Assembly: GCA_965644295.1 (NCBI GenBank)
Contig: CBFFRP010000123.1
Coordinates: 124,001-188,000, forward strand
Direction of reading: 5' to 3'
Length of the DNA stretch: 64,000 nt
Source: Paraphysomonas bandaiensis
Lineage: Eukaryota > Chrysophyceae
Each line of letters starts with the position of its first letter. Positions within the stretch are counted from its first letter, which is position 1. Shown here piece after piece: positions 36,970 through 50,181 of this stretch. The notes beneath the pieces were generated by a model. That model was not told where the DNA came from. It did not search any database and saw only the letters and a list, made by a program, of their open reading frames with translations. The translations under genes were made by a program, and so were the position numbers.

Positions 36970-38709
36970 TCATGAATACCACTGAGATTGTTTCAAAGGT
37001 CTGGATGTACGGGCTACACCTCCTTGCTCAGAAAGTTTCTTCATGTGCAGCTCTTCCATTCGAAGCATATGCTTATAAGCCAAATATTCTTCTTGTTTCT
37101 CCTTCTCTTCTTTCTCCTGACGATACTTAATTTGATCTTTCAGGAGATTGTTGTTGTTAATAGCAACACGTCGTCGAGCTTCTGCTTCTAGCTGCTCTTG
37201 GCGAATTCCTTCTTCCGCCTCCTTGATAAACTTCTCACTCCATAACTTTTCCTCGTTACGTTGTCTTTCCTGTTACACAGATGAGCAAGCACTAGATGTA
37301 AAAAAAAGACAGACCTCAGCTTCATATTTTTGATGTATTTGCTGCTGTCGACCTTCGTCAACCATCTTCATTAATTGGTCCCTAGCTGCTTGTCGCGCAT
37401 TCAGAGCATCATCTCGTGCTTTCCAAACTTTTTCTTCTTCGGCCCGTCGCATTTCATCTAAATGTGCAGTATCCTCTGCATCTCGAACCATCTGTTCCTC
37501 TAAGTAGCGCTTGTACTCGCGCGCGGCTTGGCGGTTGGCATTCTTCTTTGCCTCTTCGGCGGCCTGTGCCTCCTTCTCTTTCGCAAGAGCAAAACGCAAC
37601 AGGGCTAAGTCTTGAGCCTTACGTCTCTGGTTTTCGGCCTCTTCGATCTCCTTCACCTGCATACGATTGTCAACGGAATACACGACATTGAAATTAGTGA
37701 ATTACCGCGGCATTAGAGGCCAATATTTCTTTCCTTCGACGATTCGCTTCCTCCTGACGTTCTCTTTGAATACGCTCCTCCTCAGCCAAAGCGTCTCGTA
37801 TCTTAGGAATACATATGTCACTATAAGACACCGTTTAAATTACTGGACTCAAACCTGTGCGATTTCAGCCTCATCCTCTTGTTTAGTAATATTTCTCAGA
37901 TGCTCTTTTCTTTGGCGATTATATTCAATCTACATTGTATTTAAAGAAATTCTACTATATACCATGTACACTAACTACCTGTTCTTTGATCCTTATTGCT
38001 GTTTCTTCTTCAACACGACGTCTCCGATCTTCTTTTTCCTTCTCCGCACGTTCCATTTCCTCCACGTGTTTCTTCCAGTCTTCGTTAAACTTCTTTTCTT
38101 CTTCAGATAAACGCTCGCGTTTTCTGATCTTTTCATCTATCTGTGCCTTCCGTTCCTTACTCACCAAAGCCAGCAATGCTTCTGAATCTAACGTTCTTGC
38201 ATCGTCGCACGCATCTCTCCACTGTTTGTCCAGTGAATTTTTCACATGTTCTTGGCGAACTCTTTCTCTCTCATCTCGCAATGCATACGCTCTCTCCATT
38301 ATTCTACATAGGCAAGTCATAAACATTTACTTCTACCCAATTGACCTCACCTCTGCTTTCTATCCTCTTGTGTTTCAACGTTTGCCAATACTTCTGCTTG
38401 CCACTGTTCCATCTCATCATTGTACAAATCAGCTAGTTGCCTGCGTCTCTGATGTAAACTTATGTTGTTTTCTCTCTCCAAGCTGGACATACGATCCTAC
38501 AGTACAGAGCATTAGACACACAGCACTGCATATATAAGAACTCATAGCACCTGTTTCATCCTTCTCTCAATTTTTTTCTGTGTTGTAATTTCAAAGTTTG
38601 CAATATGCATTTTTCTTTTTTCTTCAGCAATTACAGAATCCATATAATCATATTCTGCATTCGCCTTTTTACGAGCTTCAATCACTCTCTTTACGTTAGA
38701 TTTAGACAT
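36970..38709 (-). CDS. CFAP53: Cilia- and flagella-associated protein 53 (CCDC11)
   Basis: Seven exons on the minus strand: 38709-38551, 38496-38351, 38303-37979, 37929-37855, 37801-37706, 37656-37315 and 37269-36970. They give 480 aa; human CFAP53 is about 514. Nearly the whole protein is a charged coiled coil. Matches to the family include REHVKNSLDKQWRDACDDAR, SKERKAQIDEKI, the KEKEDRRRR stretch and the C-terminal block KFIKEAEEGIRQEQLEA. CFAP53 is a microtubule inner protein of axonemal doublets and is needed for ciliary motility and left-right patterning in animals. Coiled coils cause false matches, but the order of motifs along the length fits CFAP53 (DUF4659/TPH family). Confidence 0.82.
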
Positions 38710-39403
38710 TGTAATATAAATGAGTAATGGATTCTATCAATATCAACACCTGGTGCCTTACAACTTAAGGATATATTATCTGAGCAGTAAACAAATCTTT
38801 GTATATGTGCTCTATATAACTATGAAGGTTTGAAGTGGTGTGTAACCAGTATGTATGTATGTATAGAGTGAGATGATAGATGTGGGGGTGGTATGGTACT
38901 GTACGTATATATATATATATGGATATGTATGTGTATGTATGTATGTGTATGTATATGTAGAGGAAAAGGGAAACGAATTTATTGAGCAGTTATACATTCC
39001 TTCACTTCATTTGAATTATGTATTCCTATATATATAATACGGACCTGTATTCCACATGCCTCTAGAGGAGGGTTCCAAAAAAAAACACATGGTGAAGGGA
39101 ATTTTATATGGATCTTACAGAAAACCAGAAAATTTTCTCTATTGCAACAACAAAATACAACATATATATTAAAATCATACAAAAATTTCGGATTTTTAAT
39201 GCAGTGTTGCAGGGCAATGTAGGAATATATAGAACGATATACTGTATGATGTACCCATATATACATATGTACAGATAGCAGTGCAGAGCAGTCCAGATAG
39301 GATTTGATTGACTATCCCTATACTTACACTCTCTTGTGATATCCTGTCATTTAATATCACTATAGCAAAGTAAAAGTTAACAAAGTATTCATTAAAATTA
39401 AAC
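38710..39403. promoter_or_regulatory. Divergent promoter region of two ciliary genes
   Basis: 694 bp between the start codons of CFAP53 (minus) and the DNAAF9-like gene (plus). It includes TATG/TACA low-complexity runs. Sharing of control elements between two axonemal genes is plausible but is inference. Confidence 0.45.
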
Positions 39404-42400
39404 ATGAGTAATCATATCACTCATATGGAATTTTATACTCAACGTATCAAACGATTACAGAGTTTATGTACAAGTGCAGGAACTAATGCTCTTGTATTCA
39501 TTCCTGGGCCAGGTATACATGTATATATTAATCAGTATATCTCTAATATATAGAAATTAGATGGAAGACATAATAAAGGAAGTATGTCTCTGTTAAAGTA
39601 TATATTTCAAGGGTCTGTGGGAAAAGATATATATGATGGGGTACTTGATGATAAAAGCGATTGTCTTGAAGAGGTTATATTGATTATTCAAGAGCACACT
39701 GTCTCTATATTTTGGGGGTGCGTTTAAATCATTTATCAGTACAAGGTTGATGCGTATATATATATAGATCTACAGCCAAATCGATTGGTTTCCCTTCATT
39801 ATCTGGTGTCCAGGGCCTGGTTGAATATATTCCAACTCCAGCTGAAGTGGAGAATGTAAATCGTCAATTTGGAATATTTTTGCTTTAACTTTTTAATTAG
39901 GTTGATTTGTATGAGCTCAGAAAATGTAAGGACTTCAAGCGAATGGTTCTTGAGTCTATTCCAGAGGGTGGCGTTGTTGGTATTCCAGTTCCTTTTGGCT
40001 ACGATGATGTTCTGGTATAGTGTAGATATTATGGTGATATCCTTTATATTTGGTACTAGGATATTGAGAGCTGGCCTTTAATTCAAGCCTTTGCGAATGA
40101 CACAGTGCTGTTCCCAACCGGCTTTTTTACGGAACGATATGCTGTTGTAGATATCACTGATTCCTTAGATGTATGTGGGTTCTCAATGTAATAGTCAGCA
40201 CTTTCTTATGATGTACAGGTTATATTTCAAACAGTGGATGGTTTTTACCTTGAAAAGGCAATAGACGTAATAGAGCGTAATATTTTGCCTCAGCATCAGC
40301 AGTGTCTCTCTGTTTTACAAACTTCCTATGGCGAGACCAAAAAATGTCTAACCGCCGATGATATTATAGCACCGTTGGAAATGTTGTTTGAGTTTGGTGA
40401 GATAGATTCTGTGTATCCTGTCGACCCTCAGGTACGACCACAGCTCTATATGAATTATCACTCGGATTATCCGTTTGGAGAATTTGATCCGCTCAGTCGA
40501 TGGAAAAAAGAAACTGTGAGAGACAATTCGTCTGTTATTATTGAGGGTACCGAACCTAGTACGGGAATGAGGTTGGGTACCAAAATGTATATGTTGTGTT
40601 GGCTCACGTACGGTGTTGTATACAGGTGGTGTCGAACGTACTTCCTTCAGCGCGGAAAATTTGTGAATTTAATTCGCGATCCAGATGCGTTGGTCTCATC
40701 CGAAGTGACCGCATCATCCGTATCTGCGGCAAGGACTGATGTTCATGACAATGAACACCTTAAAGCGATAGCAACGCTTGAGTATTTATACTTTAAAGCA
40801 TGGGTGGCATTGAGATGGGCTGTACGAACCGCTTTTAGTGTATGTCATGACGTTCTGGATGCTGGCGATGCTGTACAAGTACGGTATTCTATGCAGCAGG
40901 TTACAATTTTAATTCGTTGTTGCAGAAATACTTGCACGATATTTTGCACTCCAATGGAAGTGCTAACTGCTCGCATTGCACTGACGTTGTCGATGGTTAT
41001 TTTAATGGTAATATTCGAGTCCACATGGACTGTATGAACGCTATTGGACAAGTAGTAAAAATAGAAGATGTAGATGATATGGGTGGACAGGTGCGCTAGA
41101 TTCTAGTCGTCTTTGAATTTTTTATTATTGTTTTCCACAGTGCTGGACCTATATTCGAGTAACCTTAGATGCTCTTAATGGGCCAGGTTCTTCAAAAGCT
41201 ATAGTCGCATTCGGGGATACATTTTTGTTTACCCCTTGTGTCTCGAATCTGTTGTCGTCGGATGCACCGCAGTCGTTGTCGTGTCGCGAAATGTTGTTAA
41301 ACGCACATGTGCACGATGCTTATTGTGTTACGCACTCTATTCCACAATATAACTCCATGCTTTCACATGGTACTGAGGAGAATATGGGAAGACGTATGGC
41401 TGCCTATGCGAAAAGCATGCACACGTATGTACTTGAGAAGATGGTAACCGCCATTTGATATTTTATACAGGTCGCATCCATTCAGTCTTGGATCTTCCAT
41501 TGGCCATGATGCCGGGCTTCTTGAGTTGATATTACTCACAGACCATCATATTAGCCCTGTTGTTGTTGCTAATGCTCGAATGTTTGAGAACGGTTTTGCT
41601 GTTGAACGCATAGATAGCAGCTTTTCGCCATTCATTGTTGTAATGGGATTACATGTTAGCAATGTGTGGACTCTAGATACTAAAGAATGTCTTTCCCATG
41701 CCCGATCTCTCCTTCCAAGTGACGAACAACCACGGCAAGGTATTCTTAGTACATGTGAAGAAGGTCTCGTAGTTATTTTGAAGTTGAAGAGTACCGAAGA
41801 GTTGGAGGCTAATCCAGGTGTTCAGACGGGAATTGAGTGCAACATGGCAGAAAGTGTTTTGTCGAGCTCTTTTTCTTGCGGCCATATTGCCTTTGTCGTT
41901 CCGTCTTCATCAAGATATGCAAAAACATTCACCGAGGCCTACCGGTCCTGGGGAAACTCTATTCGACAGTATGACATTCCACATATTCGTGGTTTCAGCG
42001 ACACTCACTGCTCTCCTCCTTCAGCTGTCCTCTTGTCTTTTATTGTAGCTTGCGATCGTCAGCATACTATCGATAGTGATAGCGAAAAGGTGTATATTCA
42101 TGACGCTGTAGTGGGGGACAATATACGTAGCAGGGTTTCAACAACTCCTGGATCTGGGTATCTTGCCTTAAGGTACAGCAATACACGATATTGTAATATT
42201 CTGCAATGTTCATAGTTTATTATGTAGGGAAAATATTATTCAAAAGGAAGGACTACAACAAGCTGGCGACTTGTCCAGTGTGACGAGGAAAGCGGTAGTT
42301 GTTGCTGGACATTCAGGAAGTGGCGTTTTAAATTTAGCTGCGCAAGTATATGAAAGGCTTAATGGTGAAGATGGCATTGATACTTCGCAATGCACTGTGT

Positions 42401-43767
42401 CGGATATCGTTGTGGTTGAATTGTCGAGCGATGAAGTGAAAAGTGTGCTGGATAATGCAATACAGAAAATTTCTTCGAAGTCTAAGTCGAGATGTGTAGT
42501 ATTTGCTGTTATCGCATCTACGATTGACCAACCGTTGGATGATGTCAAGTGTTATTTTTGTCAACATGACATACAAGTGGTGGCTTCTATCGCAGTGCTC
42601 TCGGTTGATGCGTTACAGTACCCGGCAGAACGGAACGATAAGTTAATTTTGTTGTCTAATTTTTTCATTGTTTAATGTAATCTTTGTAGTTTTTGCGACT
42701 TCGGTAGAGAAAGTTGGATTGCAGGTGCAAAGGCTGCAGTGAATTTCGGTACAGTTAGTACTTTAAGCTTCGTTGTATTGATGGAAACAGCGAAGAACGA
42801 TGAATACCGAGGATATTCTGTTGACTCTGACATATTTCTCATGCTCAAAACTGCAGGCTCGAATGCGACAACAGTAAAAGTTCGACCGAACAGCATGTGG
42901 CTTGACAGCGAAATTATAAGTTCCATATTGGATTCCGTTCATGGGTTAAAAGGTGCTTCTTGTCACCGTAGTAAGTCGTCTGAAGATATTTTGTTCCGTA
43001 AGAATCAAGTTTATCAGTCCCCGGGGCGAAATCTTTCCGATATTACTGTAAAAGTTGAGGCATGGGATTTGCCTGGTTTATGTGCGGTACTTCGTAAACT
43101 TTTTCCTTCGGCACTTTTCAGTAATACTTGTACGAACAATGATTGGGTGGTACCCAGATCGACGGGTAGCCTATCTGGGATTCAGCTTTCCTTTCTCCTT
43201 GCGAAAATAAAGGTATTCTCGAGTCGGCAAAAGCAAGTGTCTTACAGTAAAGTCATGGACACTGTAAGCTCTCTTGAATCTGCCAAGCGCGAGGCTATTT
43301 CTTGTGGGTTACTGAGTTGTCATGCTATTATTGAAATTCCAAACGACTCAGCCCCTCAGCATGCTTTCATTGAGGCATGTGCTGGGTCAATCATTGTAAG
43401 ACCTGTTGGCTCGGTTCCGGTAGGCAGAAAGAATATTCTTTCTGTCACGGGATGTTTTACAGACGATGAAGTGGAGTTCGTTCGTTGCTTGTTTAGCTCC
43501 TGCCGGGTACACGAACTTGAGTTTAAACAACCTGTTACAAGAAAAGATATTGACCCTTCATCCTATGCGCAGATTGAAAAGAGGTTTTCAAACATGCCTG
43601 TACCTTCGGGGTGGTGGTTCGATGGATCTGTTTATGTTGATATGCATGGGACGAGACTGCCACATCGACCAGATATGGCGAATTTGTTGGAGGCACATGC
43701 GGCTGAAATGAATTCGGAGATAGTGAAGTATAACGATATGTTGGCAGATGTTAAGCCTTACTTGTGA
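39404..43767 (+). CDS. DNAAF9: Dynein axonemal assembly factor 9 / Shulin-like (C20orf194 family)
   Basis: Eleven exons: 39404-39512, 39561-39717, 39768-39855, 39901-40014, 40060-40170, 40219-40878, 40926-41090, 41141-41424, 41471-42172, 42228-42641 and 42690-43767. They give 1293 aa, close to the family's roughly 1200. Family-like features: DGRHNKGSMSLLKYIFQG near the N-terminus, a GFPSLSGVQGLVEYIP block, RVHMDCMNAIGQVVKIE, a GHSGSGV loop (about 820) that looks like a P-loop without its Lys, and the C-terminal phrase WWFDGSVYVDMHG.R.PHRPD. Shulin packages outer dynein arms in Tetrahymena and locks the motors until delivery. Assignment is by remembered family features, so moderate confidence. 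The 40879 donor was chosen over a 26-bp alternative. Confidence 0.65.
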
Positions 43768-44462
43768 GATTAGTAGTGAAATATTTGACTGGTACGGCAA
43801 TTGTTCGCCATTTCAACGTGCAACGAAATATTACATGAAGGACAGTTTTCTCAATCATATATGAGTTATTCGGACGACAACTTATTTTAATAATAAGATT
43901 AGTATGAATTTTCGTGAACCTTATTTTTACCCATCGTCTCTTGACCATGGTCGTGTTACACATATATTGAAAAGTAGAAATTAATTTGATATTTATCAAT
44001 GTAATACACAAATAATTATAAAAAACAATGTCTTATTATTTGCAATATGATATGAGGTTGAACCCTATTATGGTAATAAAAACTCTTTTTGAAACAGAAT
44101 ATGTTCAGTATATAGCTATTTTGAAACACACTTTTGTGTCATATGCTTTTCAAGTAATACATATCATGAGTTTACTGAATACAACGCTCTCTGCCCCTTT
44201 TATAACTGCAAGACTATTTTGAAAAATGCTGCTTCATCTGGCGTACATAGGTAGACAAAAACTTCAGAATCTAAGATCAATAAGTATACACAATGCAATC
44301 CTGTTGTGAATCCATACCACATCTGTAATGTGATTAAATCATTATCCGCTAAAAATAAGTGCATGGTTGTCTAATTATTACATTCTACGATATTCAGAAA
44401 GGGTGACAATGTTGAGGATAAGAATAGTCTAGTTAAGAGTTTGTACGATATGTACAGCACGT
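43768..44462. other. Intergenic between convergent genes
   Basis: AT-rich 3' flanks of the DNAAF9-like gene and the methyltransferase gene. No gene is supported. Confidence 0.5.
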
Positions 44463-45301
44463 TCAACCTTCTTCTGCGCTGCCTCCTTTCGTGCAAACAT
44501 ACACGTAGTGTACACCGCTTGCATCTTCGGAAGAAGGGACAGCTGCCGCACTTACTGTAGGTTTAGGTACAGTGTGAACGGTTACGTTCCACGAGTAGAC
44601 ATCCTCTTTCTCTAAATAGTTCAGTCTGTTATCTGGTACACCATAGGAAACAATGAAAAAACACCCAGTCGGTTTAAGAACTCTGGACACTTCACCACAC
44701 ATTTTCGCAACATTAGCTGTGGAGCCTTCACCACATAATATTGAATCCATGGTTCCTTTGTCAATAACCACATCGAATGTTTCATCAGGAAAATCCAAGG
44801 AGCATGCATTCATTTGTTGCCATTGTAGTGTTGGCTTATCGCGATATCGTTCAAGCATTTGGTCAATACATACTCTCGAAACATCAATGTTAGTAATTGA
44901 AGTATATCCTAAAAGAAATTATAATAACATAACTGAATAAAGTATAAATGTACCATCTTCGAACATATCTTCAGTGAGACGTGAATTACCACATCCAGAC
45001 ATAAGTATGACGTCCTCCCTCTTCACATACTGAATCAACAAGAGTCAGTGATAGTGTGATATATGATACGATATAAGGAACCTGGTTTATAAGATCACGT
45101 ACACCGGAGTATCTTTGATACCAATCGAATGGTTCTGGGTCTCTGATAGGGACATATGGTTATATATGACATGCAGGCATACACATGCATCACATGCATA
45201 TGTATGTATATATATATAGATGTGATGATATGTAATGACAGTGAGGGGTCTTACTTGGTGTAACGTTCATCCCAATAGTTCGTTTTGCCATACTGTGCCA
45301 T
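44463..45301 (-). CDS. Class I methyltransferase, EEF1AKMT4/METTL13-like
   Basis: Four exons on the minus strand: 45301-45255, 45142-45082, 45029-44954 and 44908-44463, giving 209 aa. SAM-binding motif I VILMSGCGNSRLTEDMF is followed by the acidic motif II TNIDVSRVCIDQM, then FDVVIDKGTMDSILCGEGS, which carries post I-type residues. The N-terminus GKTNYWDERYTKDPEPFDWY is typical of the METTL13/EEF1AKMT4 group. These methylate lysines of elongation factor eEF1A. Length and lack of a second domain resemble EEF1AKMT4 or the N-terminal half of METTL13. Substrate here is inference. Confidence 0.85.
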
Positions 45302-45946
45302 GATTTAAAGATAAGTCATACATAAACTGACTGACTGACTGTGTGTCTGACTGAGAACAGGGAATACCACCATCTCTAGAATCAAGATCTAGAATGTACT
45401 GTATATACACAGACAGACATATACATACAGTATACAGCAGTATATACATAAAGTACATACATTGCTACATGTACATACTTCCTTCCTGTGCACCTACGTA
45501 TGTACCTACGTACGTACCACCTACCCACACGTACACAGTACATACATTACATACAGCAGTCTAATTCAGCAGTACTACTTTCAAAATATGCCGTATATTT
45601 CGAAAAAAATGGGTTAGCTATACATATTTCTGACAATAAAGGACTTTCTTTTTCAAAATATCTCGATATTAATGTATGTATGTAAAAATACACAGTATAC
45701 ATAGTCTTGTATCCGTTGATCCTTTCCATTCAAAAAAATAATGCTTTTCATTCAAAAAAAACTGGCATCATATATCCACTGATGGACGTAATAATACATA
45801 CATACACATACACATACACATACATGATGCATCGCTCTGGTGGTGTTTGAACAACTCAAGTTTAAATAGCATACATACTCCCAGTGTATGGTCTTATAGT
45901 GAAACCTCATACACACTATCGTGTTAATTAAACACATAAAATTACA
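45302..45946. promoter_or_regulatory. Divergent intergenic region
   Basis: It separates the methyltransferase and NUF2 start codons. Contains TACGTAC/TACATAC runs near 45,440-45,550 and a CACATA microsatellite near 45,800. Nothing else was recognised. Confidence 0.45.
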
Positions 45947-47420
45947 ATGAGTTTTGTTATGGAATCAAAACAAGGATTTGGTAGTAAGAACTCCTTTACT
46001 ATGCCTCCACGACAAGTCTACTCTTTCCCTATACTGAAATCATCTGAGATTATGTTATGCTTAAACGAATTAGGAATTACTATATCTGAAGAGGATATTG
46101 CCCATCCAGAGAAAAATAAGGATCAAGTCCGTAGAATATACGAATATCTAACTGAGTTATGCACTGGTATTACACGTGAGGAAATATCACAGCCAGTGTT
46201 TGCTGGATTAAAGCATCTTTCTTTCCCTGATTTACATGAGGATAGTGTTCCTTATATAAATTCGTTTAGAGCATGCCAGAAAATGATGGAAGTTTGTGGG
46301 ATTCATGATTTTACTATAAAGGATTTGATGAGCCCGACTGCGAAGCGTTTTCGTCGCCAATTGTCTGGCATCTTGAATTTTGCTAAGTTTCGTGAGGAGC
46401 GCTTTGCACTGTTGAATGATTTAACTGGGCGCCGTGAAAGTATATTATCAGCTTACAACAAGTCTAAGAATAAATCAGACGAACTTACCCGTAAACTGGC
46501 ACATTTACATGAGCAAACGAAAGAAGAGGTTGATGTGATGGCAGAATTGGAAGCCGACTGCAAAAGAGTTGAAGCCACCATTGGAGAGCTTAATCATAAG
46601 CAGGCTGAGATGCGGGAAGATATTGCTTGTTTGAAATCTGATAACACGAAGCTTAAAGATGCTCTTGCAGCTCGAAACGTATACTTAGAGGAGTTGTACC
46701 ACGGTCGCCGAAAACTGCAGTCACAAATTGTTAGCAGTCCCGCCCGTTTCAGAAAACAAATAACAGATGTCGCAACATGTCTACAAGAAGAGCAACAAAG
46801 TGTTCGCTCATCAGAGAGAAAACACCGGGAGCTACTCGCTTGGTCGCTGTACTTGGATGAATGCTTGGGCGTGGTCAGCGCAGCACAGGACAGTCTTAAT
46901 GACCTCCACGTCGCTGCCAGCAAATACAAAACGGCAATGCAGGAATTGGATGAGTATGATCATCAAGTTGAGCTGAAGCGGGGCAATTTACAAAATTTAG
47001 AGCTGAGTATTCATCAATTGCAACGACAAGGTTCCAGATCTGAAGAAAAAGTCGGTCATATAAGAACACAAGCACAAAACCGAACTCGGGAATCTAGACA
47101 TGCAATTGATCTACTTCACTCCCAAATTGTGAAAGCGGAAAGATTTCGTCAAGAAACGATTGAAAAAGCAGAGAAAATGGAGGCTGATGTCAGACAACTT
47201 CAGAGAGAAATGGGCATGGAGAAGCAATTTCATGATCAGGTACCACTTGTGTAATTGCTATTGCGTTAGTCTAATATTCTCCTAGGAAATTGGTGATATG
47301 ATATCTGCATATCGTAAAGCAGAGAAGCTTGTGTATTCCCATTTAAATGGAATTCATGAGAAGCTTTACCCTGAATCTGATATGAATCTTTCTGCGAATT
47401 TAGATGAACACATTGTGTAA
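45947..47420 (+). CDS. NUF2: Kinetochore protein Nuf2
   Basis: Two exons, 45947-47239 and 47286-47420, across a 46-bp intron, giving 475 aa (human 464). Nuf2 pairs with Ndc80 in the outer-kinetochore complex that binds microtubules. The N-terminal CH-like domain (about 25-150) has FPILKSSEIMLCLNELGI, ends with PTAKRFRRQLSGILNFAKFR and continues into a long coiled coil to the end (about 155-440). SGILNFAKFREER matches the family's highly conserved SGIxNFxxFRE. SSPARFRKQI parallels the conserved DSPEKL block. The C-terminus, in exon 2, is short. Confidence 0.92.
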
Positions 47421-48078
47421 GTGGATCATCAGTCGAAAGAATTGTGTATTTTAAGTATACATTGGTTGTAACCGATGTCAATATTCCAGAAGTAGTTGCT
47501 GGATATAGTAGCATGCACTCCGATAATAAAACTAGTAATATTTTGTGTCGACCTCATACTACAGCATTTGTTCGAATTATCCATCGTCAAGAATAATAAT
47601 TCTGGATATAGATGTAACGAAATGTCACGCCAAGTACGTAAAATCACAAATATTGTGACAAGGTGGCTAACACTTACAAGCTCTTTCGCCTATTTACGTC
47701 ATTGTTCTACAAAGATTAAGGTAAAGTTTCTCCTATAGATACAATATTCAGGTTGTTGTTGCTAATTGCTAACACTTTCGTGTATTTTATTTTATGGAAA
47801 CATTAGCTCTTAGCCATCAGAACGCGGCTTGTTACTAAAATAAATCAGTATAAATGATACATGCGATTCTTAATTCTCGATTATTCTGGGCGTGGTTTTC
47901 TAATAATTATCGAACTGTTATGAAATAGAATATCAACACTAACATTGTATTCTGTATAAAATACTACGTCTCTGGAAGTAAATAAACTGTGAGAAGCATA
48001 CAATGAATATTAAATAAATATTTTATTTCTGCAGTTTGCTGGAGGGTTATAACACGCAAAACACGAAATGTAACTACA
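47421..48078. other. Intergenic, no gene seen
   Basis: AT-rich 3' flanks of NUF2 and the armadillo-like gene. Short open frames here have no coding character. Confidence 0.45.
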
Positions 48079-49529
48079 TTATTTCAAGACAGAGGTCGCG
48101 AAATTGCATATTCTTTCATCTGGAGGGACTTTTGCTTTTTTGCTCTTTAGAACTCTTTGAAATATATGAGAGGTGTGAAATAACCACAAAATTTCAATTA
48201 TGGCATCGCTCTCTTCCATTTTTCTGATGGCTAACGCCTGCGACGATGCAGACGATGCAGGTGATGAATTTAAAATGTCATCACCGGGCGATGGCTGTGT
48301 ATACTTGACAGAGTATCGCCTTGCAGAGTGGGAAGACCGCCGTTTAGCGGTGCGAGGAACTTCTTCACCAGAAGTTGGGCTGATATCACGCATTTGTGGG
48401 GGCTTTAGAACGTTGCTAAATAGGAGGCTATGGCGAGTGGAATACGAATTGATCGCACGAAGACACTATAAAAAACAGGTGATATATCAACAAGAATTCG
48501 ATCATAAAATACCTTTACGAGAGCGAGTTCTATCTCAGGAGCAAAGTGTATAAAGTACTGTACTATCACAGGCTCAACTTCAGTTGCGTACATGATATTT
48601 CTGATGAGCATAAGGACACGGTATCTGTAGTCGTTCAGTGAAATATTAATCAAATATTGATAAAACTACCTTTCTTCGCCACCATCTGCTTCTTCTGTTA
48701 TTAACTCAATCAAATCCTGAAAAAAATTGCTCTCCATTGTGCCAATACCATGGCAAAGCTTCGCAGTATTCGGGCAATGGTAGGTAAGATCCTCTAGTAA
48801 GCGCAGTACAGTCAACTTGACGTTGGCAAACGGCAAGCTCATTGACTTAAGAAGAATATGTACCATTGCATTCTTGTCCAGGATGTCGCTTTCAGAAATA
48901 ATAGGCTGAACAAAGCAGCGTGACACAATGCTTGCAGTCAAACGCTGAGTCATTACTGAATCGGAACGAAGATACTTCTCAAGGGTGGCAGTAAAGTTGG
49001 GATGATTAGCAATATTAAGAGAACATTCAGGAGAAAGGACAAGTAAATCAATACCATGCAGGGCCATGCCTACTATTTGCCAATGACTGAGTGGGTCCAA
49101 ATTCAACAAATCAATTAATGCCGAACAAACGCCGACATCGTTCATAATCCCAGCATTCTGAGGTGCTTGAACCAAATTCATAATCTTCATCAGTGATATT
49201 TTTACTAGTTGTTTATCATGACTTCGTAATAAAGCGACTAATTTCAGTAAAGAAATCACACTCTTAACGGCGCGTTGAAATACAGTCACTTCCCTATATG
49301 GGTTTTGTCTATCAACCACCACACTCATTCTCCTCACACCCACACCTAATGTATAACGATTTTGACTACTAATATTAGCTGCAAGTGATGATTTTGTACG
49401 ACTTCTTCTACTTTCTAATCCAAGTGTTTGTTTCTCTGTTGTCTCTGTAGAGTAACGCGCATCTTTAGTTACATTCTTCTTTTTTTGACCAGGTTGATTT
49501 AAAGGACGCATAAATGTATCGGTATTCAT
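48079..49529 (-). CDS. Armadillo/HEAT-like repeat protein of unknown function
   Basis: Three exons on the minus strand, 49529-48670, 48624-48513 and 48465-48079, giving 452 aa. After a basic, Ser/Thr-rich N-terminus (to about 85) come helical pairs typical of armadillo folds: SVISLLKLVALLRSH, SLMKIMNLVQAPQNAG, VCSALIDLLNLDPLSHW, LEKYLRSDSVMTQRL and LLKSMSLPFANVKLTVLRLLEDL. The C-terminal 120 residues are low complexity (Ser/Arg-rich, RRSSHSARRYS) then helical. Such proteins are scaffolds. Its neighbours are ciliary and kinetochore genes, but no specific role is shown. Confidence 0.7.
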
Positions 49530-49677
49530 ATTGTGATCTCGTTGTATGGGTATTTAAGATGTTATGTGATGATCATAAGGGGGAGTATAACATCATTTGG
49601 TGTTGTATGTATCTAGCTCTCTCTATATATAGATATCCCTGTAGATGTTATACAAACATACAAACACCTCCTACAGC

Positions 49678-50003
49678 TGCATATATATATACCTATACCT
49701 ACCTACATACCTACCCATATACGGTATACCCACTACTGCACATACATATCCTACCTAGACTACATACAGAGTACATCCTGCATACAAATGCCACCACCTA
49801 CAGTACAGTACCTACCTACCTACATTACAGAGTACAGTATACGCACCTACCTACAGTACAGTACCTACCTACCTACAGTACAGTACCTACCTACCTACAG
49901 AGTAGAGTATACCTACCTACAGTACAGTACCTACCTACCTAGAGAACAGTATACCGGTATACCTACCTACAGAGTACAGTACCTACCTACCTCCATACGT
50001 ACA
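49678..50003. repeat. CCTA/GTAC-rich compound minisatellite
   Basis: Tandem CTACCTAC and CAGTACAGTAC runs in the promoter region between the divergent armadillo-like and TMEM138 genes. The units are imperfect and mixed. Open frames of Tyr/Pro/Thr repeats here are artefacts. Confidence 0.85.
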
Positions 50004-50181
50004 TATAGATAATTTGAAATCAACACACAACTGAACCTTTATTGTTATCTCAGATATCTCCACACATAGAAAGTTATTTCATTAAAGTTATATATCTTCA
50101 TCAACAAGTGTGAGTATTTGTATTATCATCACGACTATAGAATAGATTATTTATCGTGTTACTGGACACGTATTAATAGTG

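Noticed and set aside
37001-37020. Fourth ACGGGCTACA motif
   Set aside because: It lies in CFAP53 coding sequence, lacks the last T and is likely coincidental.
40900-40925. A 26-bp intron in the DNAAF9-like gene
   Set aside because: A 47-bp intron with donor GTACGG at 40879 gives the same downstream frame and fits the size of the other introns.
49514-50012. Tyr/Pro/Thr-rich open frames
   Set aside because: They arise from the CCTA/GTAC minisatellite between two divergent genes.
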